DNA from: JBBDSV01 sp040904785
GTDB taxonomy: Bacteria; Actinomycetota; Nitriliruptoria; Nitriliruptorales; Nitriliruptoraceae
DNA length: 45,980 nt
Direction of reading: 5' to 3'
Assembly (NCBI GenBank): GCA_040904785.1
Contig: JBBDSV010000029.1
Location: 1 to 45,980 of the forward strand
Part shown: positions 17,142-25,582 of the stretch, in pieces
How the letters are laid out: each line of letters begins with the position of its first letter
How positions within the stretch are numbered: position 1 is the first letter of the stretch
The notes under the pieces: generated by a model
Databases searched by the model: none
Told to the model about the DNA's origin: nothing
The model's input: only the letters and a program-made list of their open reading frames with translations
Program-made: the position numbers and the translations under genes

Positions 17142-17569
17142 GCGCAGTCGCGGCAGAGCAGACGCTTCGCGTCGGCCAGTTGGGTCTCCCGCTTGGCGAG
17201 ATGGCACGACCGGCAGACGAACTCGCCGTCGCGAAGACCGTCGAGTTCGTTCTCGGCGTCATCGTCATCGGCCACGACCTTGACGATGTCGTCATCGTCG
17301 AACTCGTCGGTCGTCGAGGCCACGGCGACGGCGAGCGAGCCGTCGAGTTCGTCGAGAGTGTCATCAACCTCGTCGAGCTGCTCGTCCTCGCCGAGCGCGT
17401 CGGCGGTGATGTCCTCATCGAGTTCCGGATCGAGGTCGTCGTCGTCCTCCAACTCGTCCTCGAGTTCATCGAGTGACGCGTCGAACTCCTCGGCGGCCGT
17501 CGCACTCTCATCCGTTTCGGCGATGTCGACGACATCCCCGTCGGCGGCCTCGGATGCGCGCTTCGCCAC
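17138..17569 (-). CDS. DUF4193-like acidic zinc-ribbon protein
   Basis: A 143-aa protein with a short basic N-terminus (AKRASEAADG), an unusually long Asp/Glu-rich stretch (about residues 10-112) and a C-terminal zinc ribbon FVCRSCHLAKRETQLADAKR followed by CRDC. The C-x2-C...C-x2-C end matches DUF4193 proteins found across actinobacteria, which are usually near 100 aa; the extra length here is the acidic region. GTG 17569 has GGAGG (17577-17581) upstream. Its TGA overlaps the lnt start. DUF4193 function is not established; the acidic tail and zinc ribbon suggest protein or nucleic-acid contacts. Confidence 0.85.
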   Translation of the reverse strand: MAKRASEAADGDVVDIAETDESATAAEEFDASLDELEDELEDDDDLDPELDEDITADALGEDEQLDEVDDTLDELDGSLAVAVASTTDEFDDDDIVKVVADDDDAENELDGLRDGEFVCRSCHLAKRETQLADAKRLLCRDCA

Positions 17570-18041
17570 GTGCGGACCTCCAGATCCCCGGTTGACCGGT
17601 CAGGAGCGCGCTTCGTACCAGACAGACGACCACGCGCGCAATGCCGGCATCATGATCGGCAGTACGCAGTTGAGACACCGGAAGCCCCGGACACGAGGTC
17701 GCGGGGCTTCCGGAACTTCTCGACGGGAGTGGCCGTTGGGTCCGCGTGTACCCGGTGCGGCTGGGATCACGCGTTGTCTACTGAGCCGTCTCCCGCCTCG
17801 ACGCGCCGTCCGCTGCGGCTTGTCCGCCCCGTTTCACCCCCGTGTTCCGGACGTGATCCCGAGTGCACAGTGCCGCCCACCACAGCGTTGCTCAACGCGC
17901 CGTTCGACGGCCGCAATACAAACCAACCGCCTCGGGTGCCGTCAAGCGTCGAGCGTCATCAGCTCGCCAGCGATGCGCTGATCGCGCACGACGTCTCGCC
18001 GACGCAACGTGGGGAACTCGGCCCCGCAGCCGTGAGCGCCG
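17570..18041. other. 472-base non-coding spacer
   Basis: This is the only stretch over 300 bases without a convincing gene. One plus-strand reading frame (17570-18271) crosses it, but it is Arg/Ser/Pro-rich, resembles nothing known and runs antisense into the amidohydrolase. The spacer holds a perfect 11-bp hairpin (17678-17713). It also has GGTGCGGCTGGGATCAC near 17753-17769, close to the 3' end of 16S rRNA apart from one extra G. TTGTCTACTGAG follows shortly after; its look recalls rRNA/tRNA spacer elements of actinobacteria. A promoter for the DUF4193-lnt unit must lie at its left end. Confidence 0.6.
17678..17713 (-). terminator. 11-bp perfect hairpin in the 17.6-18.0 kb spacer
   Basis: CCGGAAGCCCC (17678-17688) pairs exactly with GGGGCTTCCGG (17703-17713) around a 14-base loop. 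It lies about 330 bases beyond the amidohydrolase stop codon and 108 bases upstream of the DUF4193-like start, both on the minus strand. There is no T-run. It probably ends a minus-strand transcript, either of the amidohydrolase or of an unannotated RNA in the spacer. Confidence 0.5.
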
Positions 18042-19646
18042 TCACGCCCGCCCGGGGGCGTCTGGCAGCGGTGCACTTCCCCAGGCGACTCGACCGTGGA
18101 CGATCGTCAACACACAGCGTGCACCACGTGGATCCTGCGCGGCGTATGGATCGCCCTCGAAAGCGGCCAGATCGGCACGCATTCCCGCCCGAACGACGCC
18201 GACCAGTCGGTCCTGTCGAGCCGCATGACGGCCACCGAGCGTCGACATCGACACGGCCTCGAGCCGGCTGACGCGGTGCTCCTCACGCCACCGTGTCTCG
18301 GCGAGCGCGATCGTGCCCCACGGATCCATCGGCGTGACGTTGGCGTCGGAGCCGAAGGCGATCGCGATGCCGCGGTCCGCGAGCGCACGGTACGGATTGG
18401 TCATCGCGGCGCGTTCGCTTCCGAGCCGCGCCTCGTACATGCCACCGGGCCCACCCCAGCGCCCTTCGTACGCCGGCTGTGTCGAAATCACGAGGCCGAG
18501 CTCGGCGATGTCGTCGTAGACGCTGCGGGGCAGCACGTCCGCGTGTTCGATGCGATGGCGGCCACGACGCACCGCATTGGACACGCCGCGCTCCTCGAGC
18601 ATCGCATCGACGGCGCGCCAGCAACGGACGACCTGCAGCAGCGCGGCGTCACCGACGGCGTGCACGCCGACCTGCACACCGGCACTGGCCGCCTCGAGGA
18701 ACCAGCCGATGAGGGTGTCGTCGTCGTATTCGAGATGCCCGCTCGTCGCCGGCCGGTCGTGGTACGGCTCGGTGAGCGCTGCCGTGTGCGACCCCAGCGA
18801 ACCGTCCAGGAACACATCCCCACCGACGTGTCGCAGTCCGCGGGACAGCGGGACATCGACGTCGAGTTCGCTCCAATAGGCGATGACCTCGATCGGCCAC
18901 GACCCCTCGAGCCAGGCATCGAAGTCGGCAAGCCCCATCATGTCCGGGCCGCCCATCTCGTGAACCGTCCCGATACCGAGCGACGCGGCGTGATGGACGG
19001 CCGCGGTGCGCGCTTCGGCCAGCTCCCGCGGATCCATCGAGCCCACGCTCCAGCGTCGGGCGATGTGATTGGCCTGGCGCCGGAGCAATCCGGTTGGCTC
19101 GCCCGTCGGATCACGTTCGATGCCTTCGGAGCGCGCGAGCGGTGCCGATGCCAACGTCTGGCGATCGACCAGACTGGCGTGGCCGTCGACACGTGAGAGG
19201 AAGACGGTCCGGCCGCCAGCAGCGTGTGACAGCTCATCGGGTGATGGCAGCGGACCGGAGAAGAGATATGGATCGAGTCCGTGTCCCCAGATGATGCGGC
19301 CGGGACTGTGCGCGGCGTACGAGGTGACCGCGTGGACCAGATCGCCGGCCGTGGTCACATCAGACAGATCGAGTCCGCGCCGGACGAGGCCGGTGGGAGT
19401 CAGATGGACATGGGAGTCGACGAACGCGGGACCAATGACGCAGCCCGCGAGGTCGAGGCGTTCCTGGTGCGGCGGCGCAGCAGCGGGGTCGTCTCCGACC
19501 CACACGACCTTGCTGCCCCGAATCAGCACTGCCACGGCATCGGTGCGTGCGTGGCCGAGCGTGACGATCCGGTCGGCCGTGAGCAGTGTCCCCCGCGCCT
19601 GCTGGTCCACACCCCGCCGTTGGCGTGCCGCGAACGTGCTTCTCAC
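18042..19646 (-). CDS. Amidohydrolase-3 family metal-dependent hydrolase (YtcJ-like)
   Basis: A 534-aa TIM-barrel amidohydrolase. Metal-binding signatures are FVDSHVHLTP after the N-terminal beta-sandwich, GVHAVGDAA, HRIEHADVL and the late Asp in AFGSDANVTPMDPW. It also shows the YtcJ-type elements FLDGSLGSHTA and DAMLEERG. Substrate is unknown; the group includes N-acyl-amino-acid and exoenzyme-regulatory hydrolases. The start is taken at GTG 19646; GTG 19610 is an alternative. An amidohydrolase close to lnt is frequent in actinobacteria, which supports vertical inheritance. Confidence 0.92.
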   Translation of the reverse strand: MRSTFAARQRRGVDQQARGTLLTADRIVTLGHARTDAVAVLIRGSKVVWVGDDPAAAPPHQERLDLAGCVIGPAFVDSHVHLTPTGLVRRGLDLSDVTTAGDLVHAVTSYAAHSPGRIIWGHGLDPYLFSGPLPSPDELSHAAGGRTVFLSRVDGHASLVDRQTLASAPLARSEGIERDPTGEPTGLLRRQANHIARRWSVGSMDPRELAEARTAAVHHAASLGIGTVHEMGGPDMMGLADFDAWLEGSWPIEVIAYWSELDVDVPLSRGLRHVGGDVFLDGSLGSHTAALTEPYHDRPATSGHLEYDDDTLIGWFLEAASAGVQVGVHAVGDAALLQVVRCWRAVDAMLEERGVSNAVRRGRHRIEHADVLPRSVYDDIAELGLVISTQPAYEGRWGGPGGMYEARLGSERAAMTNPYRALADRGIAIAFGSDANVTPMDPWGTIALAETRWREEHRVSRLEAVSMSTLGGRHAARQDRLVGVVRAGMRADLAAFEGDPYAAQDPRGARCVLTIVHGRVAWGSAPLPDAPGRA

Positions 19647-19755
19647 CGCCTACCACCAGACGTACCCACGCCGCGATGTCTCCCACGCCGGACTGTGGTG
19701 TCTTCCGTGATGCTACGTGATCGTCTCGGCAATACGAGCATGCTCGTACACCATC

Positions 19756-20061
19756 TCACGAATTGAGTGCCATGAGCGCCAGAACGCACCACACCGTCAC
19801 CGCGAGATGGATGCCGACCTGCACCACCCGTCGACGCGACACGGTGACACGACGCGATTCGTCGATGATTGCCGTCACCACGCCGGTCAGCGCCGCGGCG
19901 ATCGCGCCCAGCGCGGTGAAGACAACGAGCGACGCGACTCCCGCACGGCCGTCGAAGCCGAGCACGGCCAGGACGGCGGCACTGAGAATCCCTAGCGCTG
20001 GACCGGCGAGGAAGACACGATTCGCACGGCGACGGCGACCACGATCGTGGTCGCCGATCAT
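19756..20061 (-). CDS. Small three-helix membrane protein
   Basis: A 101-aa protein with an Arg-rich cytoplasmic start (GDHDRGRRRRANR) and three hydrophobic helices at about residues 16-36, 41-66 and 81-99. Its ATG overlaps the stop codon of the Xaa-Pro peptidase in an ATGA, so it is translated with it. I do not recognise a family. The positive-inside rule places the N-terminus inside the cell. A role tied to the peptidase is suggested only by the coupling. Confidence 0.75.
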   Translation of the reverse strand: MIGDHDRGRRRRANRVFLAGPALGILSAAVLAVLGFDGRAGVASLVVFTALGAIAAALTGVVTAIIDESRRVTVSRRRVVQVGIHLAVTVWCVLALMALNS

Positions 20062-21152
20062 GCGTCGACCACCACGAGATCCCGTGGCGCGGCGTTGAGC
20101 ACCTGGCAGCCGTCGTCCGATACCGCGACGATGTCCTCGATCCGGGCACCGAACCGTCCCGGCAGGTAGATGCCCGGCTCGACGGAAAATGCCATCCCGA
20201 CGGCGAGCGGCGTCGCGTCACCCTCGACGATCCAGGGCGCTTCGTGCTCGTCGACGCCGATGCCGTGCCCGGTGCGGTGCACGAATGCGTCACCGAAGCC
20301 GGCATCGGCGATCACCGTACGCGCGGCCGCATCGACGGCTTCGGCGGCAACCCCCGGGGCAACCGCGTCGATGGCCGCCTGCTGCGCGAGTTCGAGCACT
20401 CGATGGATCTCGGCATACGCGGGATCGACCGGGCCGAGCGCATAATTGCGCGTCGAGTCGGAGCAGTATCCGGCACGGGTGCCCCCGATGTCGACGACGA
20501 TGGCGTCCCCCCGCTGCAACGATCGGTCACCCGTCTCATGATGCGGCGACGCACCGTTTGGCCCGGAGGCGACGATGACGAAATTGACGTCGTCGTGGCC
20601 CTCACGCACGAGTTCTTCGATATCCCGGCCAATTTCGCGCTCCGTGCGACCGGCGACCAACAGCTTCGGGATCTGCGCGTGGACCGCATCGATCGCGTGG
20701 GCGGCGTCTCGCAGGGCGGCAATCTCGTCGGCGTCCTTGCGGACCCGCAGCTGTTGCATCAGCTCGCTGCCGGCAACCCACGTGGCACCCGGCAGCCGCG
20801 CCTGCAGGCGGAGCAGAAACATCGCCCAGACGCGGTCGGCGACCGCCAACCGGGCATCGTCGCCGGCGACGACGTGCTCGACGACGAGCTGCATCGGATC
20901 GTCCGTCTCGCCGTAGGCGACGAGCTCGGCCCGGGCTGACGCGCCGGCGGCCGTCGCCCGTGCTGCTTCGAGCTGCGGAACGATGAGCGTGGCGTCGCCA
21001 CGCGCGGGCACGATCAGCATCGTCAGCCGTTCGAGTGGCAGCGCGTGGTAGCCGATGAGATAGCGGAGATCGGCGCCGGGTCCGACGAGCAACGCGTCGA
21101 CGTCGTGTGCCTGCAGCACCTCGCGTGCGCGGCGCAGTCGCTCCGTGGACAT
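20058..21152 (-). CDS. M24-family Xaa-Pro peptidase
   Basis: A 364-aa cytosolic metallopeptidase acting on peptides with proline at P1'. The N-terminal creatinase-like domain (STERLRRAREVLQAHDVDAL) is followed by the pita-bread catalytic domain. Its five metal ligands are seen in VVDIGGTRAGYCSDSTR (two Asp), TGHGIGVDEHE (His), FSVEPGIYLPG (Glu) and GARIEDIVAV (Glu). ATG 21152 has GGAAGGG upstream; the longer frame is spurious. In Mycobacterium tuberculosis the peptidase PepE lies in the same region after helY, so this is likely the positional counterpart. Confidence 0.94.
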   Translation of the reverse strand: MSTERLRRAREVLQAHDVDALLVGPGADLRYLIGYHALPLERLTMLIVPARGDATLIVPQLEAARATAAGASARAELVAYGETDDPMQLVVEHVVAGDDARLAVADRVWAMFLLRLQARLPGATWVAGSELMQQLRVRKDADEIAALRDAAHAIDAVHAQIPKLLVAGRTEREIGRDIEELVREGHDDVNFVIVASGPNGASPHHETGDRSLQRGDAIVVDIGGTRAGYCSDSTRNYALGPVDPAYAEIHRVLELAQQAAIDAVAPGVAAEAVDAAARTVIADAGFGDAFVHRTGHGIGVDEHEAPWIVEGDATPLAVGMAFSVEPGIYLPGRFGARIEDIVAVSDDGCQVLNAAPRDLVVVDA

Positions 21153-21219
21153 GTGCCATCCCTTCCAGGTGTCAGCCCGCGATCCTACGAGACCTTCCCG
21201 ACATCCCCGCGCCCATGCG

Positions 21220-22146
21220 TCACAGCTTGAGTCGAATCGCGTGCGGCAAGATCTCAAAGGTCGCCGGTGTCGTACCGAGGACCTCACCGTCTGCCTCGAC
21301 GCGCACCGGATGTTCACCGTCGACCTCGACCCGTGCGCTCGTCCAAGAACGCACATCCGCGCGTTGCAGATGCGCGCCCGTTCGCAGCTGGTGCGCCGCA
21401 CGGACGACGTCGAACACCGAGCCGCCCCAGCTTTGCACGGAGAATTTCTCGTCCTGCGGGATCGCGCGGGGGGCGACGTGGAGCCCCCCACCGTAGAATT
21501 GCCCGTTGGCAACGACGACGTTGCACACCGGCTCGGTCACCGACGCTGTCGGCAACGTGACCGTCATGGAGACGCGACGGAAGCGCACCCACGCGACCGC
21601 GATCCCGACGACGTACCTCCGTTGACCGAGTGCCGCAGGCAGACGTGACGCAACCCGCGCAACTTCTGCACCGAACCCGGCCTCGGCGACATTGGCGAAG
21701 ATTCGAGCGTGCGTTCGACCGTCGGGCCCGGTGACGACAGCCCGGCCGAGATCGATCGCCATGGTGCTCGTGCCGCACAGGTGCGGCGCGATTCGCTCGG
21801 GCGACCGGTCGAGTCCGAAGGTGCGCGCGAAATCACTGCCGGTGCCGTCACTGACGATGCCGACGACGAGATCGGGAGCTCGCGGCGTCGCGGTGACGGG
21901 GTCGACGAGACCATTGACGACTTCGTGGAGCGTGCCGTCACCGCCGACCGCGACGACATATCGGCGACCGTCAGCAACCGCATCGGCAGCCAGCGTCGTA
22001 GCGTGGCCGGGTCCATCGGTGACGACGACGTCGTGGTCGCGCCCATGCTCGTCCAGGGCGCGCCGCAGACGCGCGAGCACGTCGGTACCCCTGCGGCCGG
22101 CCGCAGGATTGACGATCAGCAGCGGCGTCGACAACGCATCGGCCAC
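21220..22146 (-). CDS. Diacylglycerol kinase-like lipid kinase
   Basis: A 308-aa enzyme of the DagK/YegS/sphingosine-kinase fold. LLIVNPAAGRRG opens the nucleotide domain; AVGGDGTLHEVVNGL is the conserved GGDGT loop; GTGSDFARTFGL is the third block; the C-terminal beta-sandwich has VVVANGQFYGGGLHVAPRA. It would phosphorylate diacylglycerol or another lipid alcohol at the membrane. GTG 22146 lies five bases after AGGAG; GTG 22152 overlaps that site. It stands 95 bases after helY on the same strand and 67 bases before the peptidase, so it is part of the long minus-strand series. Confidence 0.93.
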   Translation of the reverse strand: MADALSTPLLIVNPAAGRRGTDVLARLRRALDEHGRDHDVVVTDGPGHATTLAADAVADGRRYVVAVGGDGTLHEVVNGLVDPVTATPRAPDLVVGIVSDGTGSDFARTFGLDRSPERIAPHLCGTSTMAIDLGRAVVTGPDGRTHARIFANVAEAGFGAEVARVASRLPAALGQRRYVVGIAVAWVRFRRVSMTVTLPTASVTEPVCNVVVANGQFYGGGLHVAPRAIPQDEKFSVQSWGGSVFDVVRAAHQLRTGAHLQRADVRSWTSARVEVDGEHPVRVEADGEVLGTTPATFEILPHAIRLKL

Positions 22147-22241
22147 GTCCACTCCTGCCTGGCGCGATGCGCCGCGGTGATCGTCCGCGCCGTGGCGCGG
22201 TCAGCTGCGCGAGCGTACTTCGCGTCCTCGCGGTCCCCCGG

Positions 22242-24968
22242 TCACCATTCGACGATCCCACGCAGAAGCGCGTCGAGTGCCGCAGGGATGCGTTCCGCGA
22301 CCGGCTCGTCGAGCCCGCGCAGCTGGCCCAGCAGATCAGCGATCTGCTTGATGTTCCGGACGAAGTCGCCACCGGTGAGTTCTCGGCCACCGAGTGCGTC
22401 GTCGAGATCGGCTCCCTGCGCCCACCGCCAGGCACACTCGACGAAGTCCGGATCGAGTGCACGAAGTGGCGGAAGCCCTGCGGCGCGTTCATGCTCGCGT
22501 AACTCGGCGGCGATCGAAGCGACCGCATCGCCCGCGTCGTCGAGGCGCGCCGTGGGCAGATAGCGCGCCTGCGGCGGTTCGTCGCTCCGCGACTCGTACA
22601 AGAACAGCGCCGCGATCCCGGCGAGCTCGGCGACATCGAGGTCGTCGAGGACGCCCCGACGCAGCGACTCGGCGACGAGCAGATCGACATCACTGTAGAT
22701 GCGTGCCAGACGCATCCCGTCTGACGTCGGGCGAGCCGACCCGTCGAGGTAGTCGAGCGTCGTCAGCACCGAGCGGATGCGGGCGAAACGCCGCGTCAAT
22801 GACCCGGTGGCACGCATGACATCGTCGCGGAGGCGTTCGGCTTCTTCAGCGAGCTCGTCGGTGCGGTACTGCCATCGCTCGTGATCGCTGCGCTGCGCGC
22901 AGTTGTGGCACGGATGTCTCCCTACGGCAGTACGCAGCTCGGCGATCTTTTCGGCCGCGCCATCGTCCGATTCGTCCACGATGTTCCCAGATGCGCCGGA
23001 ATCGGCTGCGGCGGCCGCAGCGAGTCGAACCGTGCGCAGTTGACGCGCGACATCACGTCGGTAGTCGCGCTGTCGTGGATTGCCGGTTCGCGGCAGCTGC
23101 ACACGATCGATCACCGTCGGCGGCTCGGTCAGTTCTCGAGGCCCGAGTCGCGTGAGCGCACCCTGCTTCGTCACGACGTTGGCCAGCGGCGTCCCCGCCT
23201 TGCTCAGTTGGATTCCGGTGACGGCGACCGGCCCGTCCGCGCTCGCATGCTCGATCACATCGCCCGGTTCGAGTGCGGCGACGGCCGCGCGGACCTGTTC
23301 GGTCGCCGCCGCCCGTCGCGAACGCGCCGCGGACTTCTCGACGACCGAGAGTCGCTGGCGCAGCGCCCAATAGGCCGACCAGTCACCCGCATCGCACGCG
23401 AGATGCTGCGCATAGCCCGCGATGCCCTCGTCGAGCTCGCGCAGGCGATCGGCCTTCCGAGATACACGTGCGTCGGCCTCGTACTGCGCGAACGACGCGG
23501 CGATCAACTGCTCGGCGGCGTCGAGATCGTGGTTGCGCAGCAGATTGATCGCCATGTTGTACGACGGCTGGAATGAGCTTCGCAGCGGGTACGACCGCGT
23601 CCCGACGAGGCCGGCGACGGTTCGGAAGTCGATCGACCGTTGATGGAGCACGACCGCGTGACCGACATTGTCGATGCCGCGGCGACCGGCCCGCCCGGTC
23701 AACTGCGTGTACTCACCGGGCGTGAGCATGACATGCGCATCACCGTTCCACTTCTCGAGTCGCTCGAGGACGACCGTGCGCGCGGGCATGTTGATGCCCA
23801 GCGCAAGCGTCTCGGTCGCGACGACGACACCGAGCAGACCACGCTGGAACAACACCTCGACGCATTCCTTGAATGCCGGAACCATGCCTGCATGGTGCGC
23901 AGCGACGCCGTCGCGCAGCGCCGAGCGCCACGTGTCGACGCCGAGTACCTCAAGGTCGACTGCGGGAATGTCGGCGAGCATCGTGTCGACGATCGCGTCG
24001 ATCTCGGTGCGCTGCGCCGTGGAGGTCAACCGCACACCAGCGTCGTGCAGTTGCGTAACGGCCGCGTCACAACCTGCGCGCGAGAAGACGAAGAGGATCG
24101 CCGGCAGCCACTGGCGGCGAGTGAGTTCCTCGATGACTTCGGGGCGTGACGGCCACCGCAACCGGACTTCCGGCGGCAGGCGACGTCCCCGCTTGGTTAC
24201 CCGATTGCGCTGCGACGCACGCCGTTCCATCGCGATGAGTTCGGGATTCGGCACGCCTGCGAGCGCCTGTGCCGCGCGTTCCCGGTGAGCGGCCGACGCG
24301 CCCTTCTGCTGTCCGGCTCGGAAGGTGGGGTGGATGCGACCATTCACGAAGTAGTGGTGCCGGAGCGGGACGGGACGCCGTTCCTCGATGATCACTTCGC
24401 ATCCACCGCGAACCTGGTCGAGCCAGGCCCCGAACGTCTCCGCATTCGACACGGTGGCCGACAGCGACGTGACCTGTACGGCGCGTGGCAGCTGGATGAG
24501 CACCTCCTCCCAGACAGCGCCCCGCGACCGGTCGGCGAGATAGTGCACCTCGTCGAGCACGACGTGCAGCAGATTGTCCAGCGCGCGCGACCGCTCGTAG
24601 ATCATGTTCCGCAGCACTTCGGTCGTCATGACCACGATCGGCGCGTTGCCGTTGACTGAACGGTCCCCGGTCAACAGCCCCACCTCGGACGGGCCGTATC
24701 GGGCGGCGAGATCACGAAACTTCTGGTTCGACAGGGCCTTGATCGGCGTCGTGTAAAACGCTCGTTGGCCACGCTCGAGCGCGTCGTAGCATGCGAACTC
24801 GCCGACCACGGTCTTGCCGGCACCGGTCGGGGCAGCCACCAACACCGAGGTTGAGCGTCTCAGCGCATCGATGGCGACGTCCTGGAAATCGTCGAGCCGG
24901 AATCCCAGTGACGCCGTGAAGCGCGCACGCGCGTCGTCGTTGCCGTCGTGGCGGGGCGCGGAAGACAT
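22242..24968 (-). CDS. helY: DEAD/DEAH-box (Ski2/Mtr4-like) RNA helicase, HelY
   Basis: A 908-aa superfamily-2 helicase. The Q-region LDDFQ is followed by Walker A APTGAGKT (residues 46-53), TTPIKALSNQK, TTEVLRNMIY, DEVH (139-142), SLSAT (168-172), AHHAGMVPAFK, ALGINMPARTVV and QLTGRAGRRGIDNVGH. The long C-terminal half contains the DSHCT-type helical region (FRTVAGLVGTRSYPLRSSF onward). Likely role is RNA unwinding in decay or ribosome maturation. The ATG at 24968 shares a base with the upstream stop (TGATG). In mycobacteria helY also follows tatA-tatC after the pafABC genes. Confidence 0.96.
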   Translation of the reverse strand: MSSAPRHDGNDDARARFTASLGFRLDDFQDVAIDALRRSTSVLVAAPTGAGKTVVGEFACYDALERGQRAFYTTPIKALSNQKFRDLAARYGPSEVGLLTGDRSVNGNAPIVVMTTEVLRNMIYERSRALDNLLHVVLDEVHYLADRSRGAVWEEVLIQLPRAVQVTSLSATVSNAETFGAWLDQVRGGCEVIIEERRPVPLRHHYFVNGRIHPTFRAGQQKGASAAHRERAAQALAGVPNPELIAMERRASQRNRVTKRGRRLPPEVRLRWPSRPEVIEELTRRQWLPAILFVFSRAGCDAAVTQLHDAGVRLTSTAQRTEIDAIVDTMLADIPAVDLEVLGVDTWRSALRDGVAAHHAGMVPAFKECVEVLFQRGLLGVVVATETLALGINMPARTVVLERLEKWNGDAHVMLTPGEYTQLTGRAGRRGIDNVGHAVVLHQRSIDFRTVAGLVGTRSYPLRSSFQPSYNMAINLLRNHDLDAAEQLIAASFAQYEADARVSRKADRLRELDEGIAGYAQHLACDAGDWSAYWALRQRLSVVEKSAARSRRAAATEQVRAAVAALEPGDVIEHASADGPVAVTGIQLSKAGTPLANVVTKQGALTRLGPRELTEPPTVIDRVQLPRTGNPRQRDYRRDVARQLRTVRLAAAAAADSGASGNIVDESDDGAAEKIAELRTAVGRHPCHNCAQRSDHERWQYRTDELAEEAERLRDDVMRATGSLTRRFARIRSVLTTLDYLDGSARPTSDGMRLARIYSDVDLLVAESLRRGVLDDLDVAELAGIAALFLYESRSDEPPQARYLPTARLDDAGDAVASIAAELREHERAAGLPPLRALDPDFVECAWRWAQGADLDDALGGRELTGGDFVRNIKQIADLLGQLRGLDEPVAERIPAALDALLRGIVEW

Positions 24969-25582
24969 CAGAATCGCGGCAACGTCGCAGGTGGTGCGAC
25001 ATCGGCACGCTGCCCGTCGAGATCGGCGACCGACGCACGCGCCGACTGGGTCAACTGTTCGCTGCGCTGGCGGAGTCGATCGACCTCGACGAGCAGATCG
25101 GTACGCGTCGCACCCGTGGCGTCAGCGGCGCGCCCGAGGACTTCGACGGCATCGCGGGAGAGCATGACCGCGCTGATGAACTGCCGTTGGACCGGCCGCG
25201 CGACCGCAGGCAGGTCGATGCCTGCCAGCTGCAGCAGGATCGCGTCGTAGGCGACGAGCCACTGGTCGAAGGACATGAGCACGATGCTGGCGTCACCCTG
25301 GTGGCGTAGCGCCACCAGGCCTTCGGCGACAGACGTGCGATCATCCGACCCCGACGTCCAGATGCCATCGGCGTCGATGATGAGCGGCAGGATGCGACGA
25401 TCGATCGTGGCAGCGATGTCCACGTCCTCGTCGGTCGCGGTTGCCCGGCCCAGGACGAAGGCAGCGACGAGCAGAGCCGCCAACAGTCCCGCGACGACAA
25501 CGGGACGCCGGCGCGCGCGACGGATGCGACCCCGCCAGGTCGTCCTCCAGGTGTGCTCCACCGCAACGTCGGGTGCGGTCAT
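24968..25582 (-). CDS. Single-pass membrane protein of unknown function between tatC and helY
   Basis: A 204-aa protein with a very basic cytoplasmic N-terminus (WRGRIRRARRRP), one membrane helix (VVVAGLLAALLVAAFVLG, about residues 28-46) and an extracytoplasmic alpha-helical domain of about 155 residues. That domain includes IDRRILPLIIDADGIWTSG and a C-terminal coiled segment VEVDRLRQRSEQLTQSA. The ATG overlaps the tatC stop (ATGA) and its own stop overlaps the helY start, so it is embedded in a coupled tatC-this-helY chain. I do not recognise the family; it has no counterpart in the mycobacterial tatC-helY order that I recall. Confidence 0.85.
   Translation of the reverse strand: MTAPDVAVEHTWRTTWRGRIRRARRRPVVVAGLLAALLVAAFVLGRATATDEDVDIAATIDRRILPLIIDADGIWTSGSDDRTSVAEGLVALRHQGDASIVLMSFDQWLVAYDAILLQLAGIDLPAVARPVQRQFISAVMLSRDAVEVLGRAADATGATRTDLLVEVDRLRQRSEQLTQSARASVADLDGQRADVAPPATLPRF

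Noticed and set aside
15549..17981. 810-codon open frame opposite lnt and the DUF4193-like gene
   Set aside because: Its serine-run C-terminal half is the complement of the Asp/Glu-rich codons of the DUF4193-like gene and the rest mirrors lnt; not a real low-complexity protein.
25297..25319. 10-bp inverted repeat with a three-base loop inside the 204-aa membrane protein gene
   Set aside because: It lies in the middle of a coding region with normal codon use, has no second copy seen, and could arise by chance in GC-rich codons.
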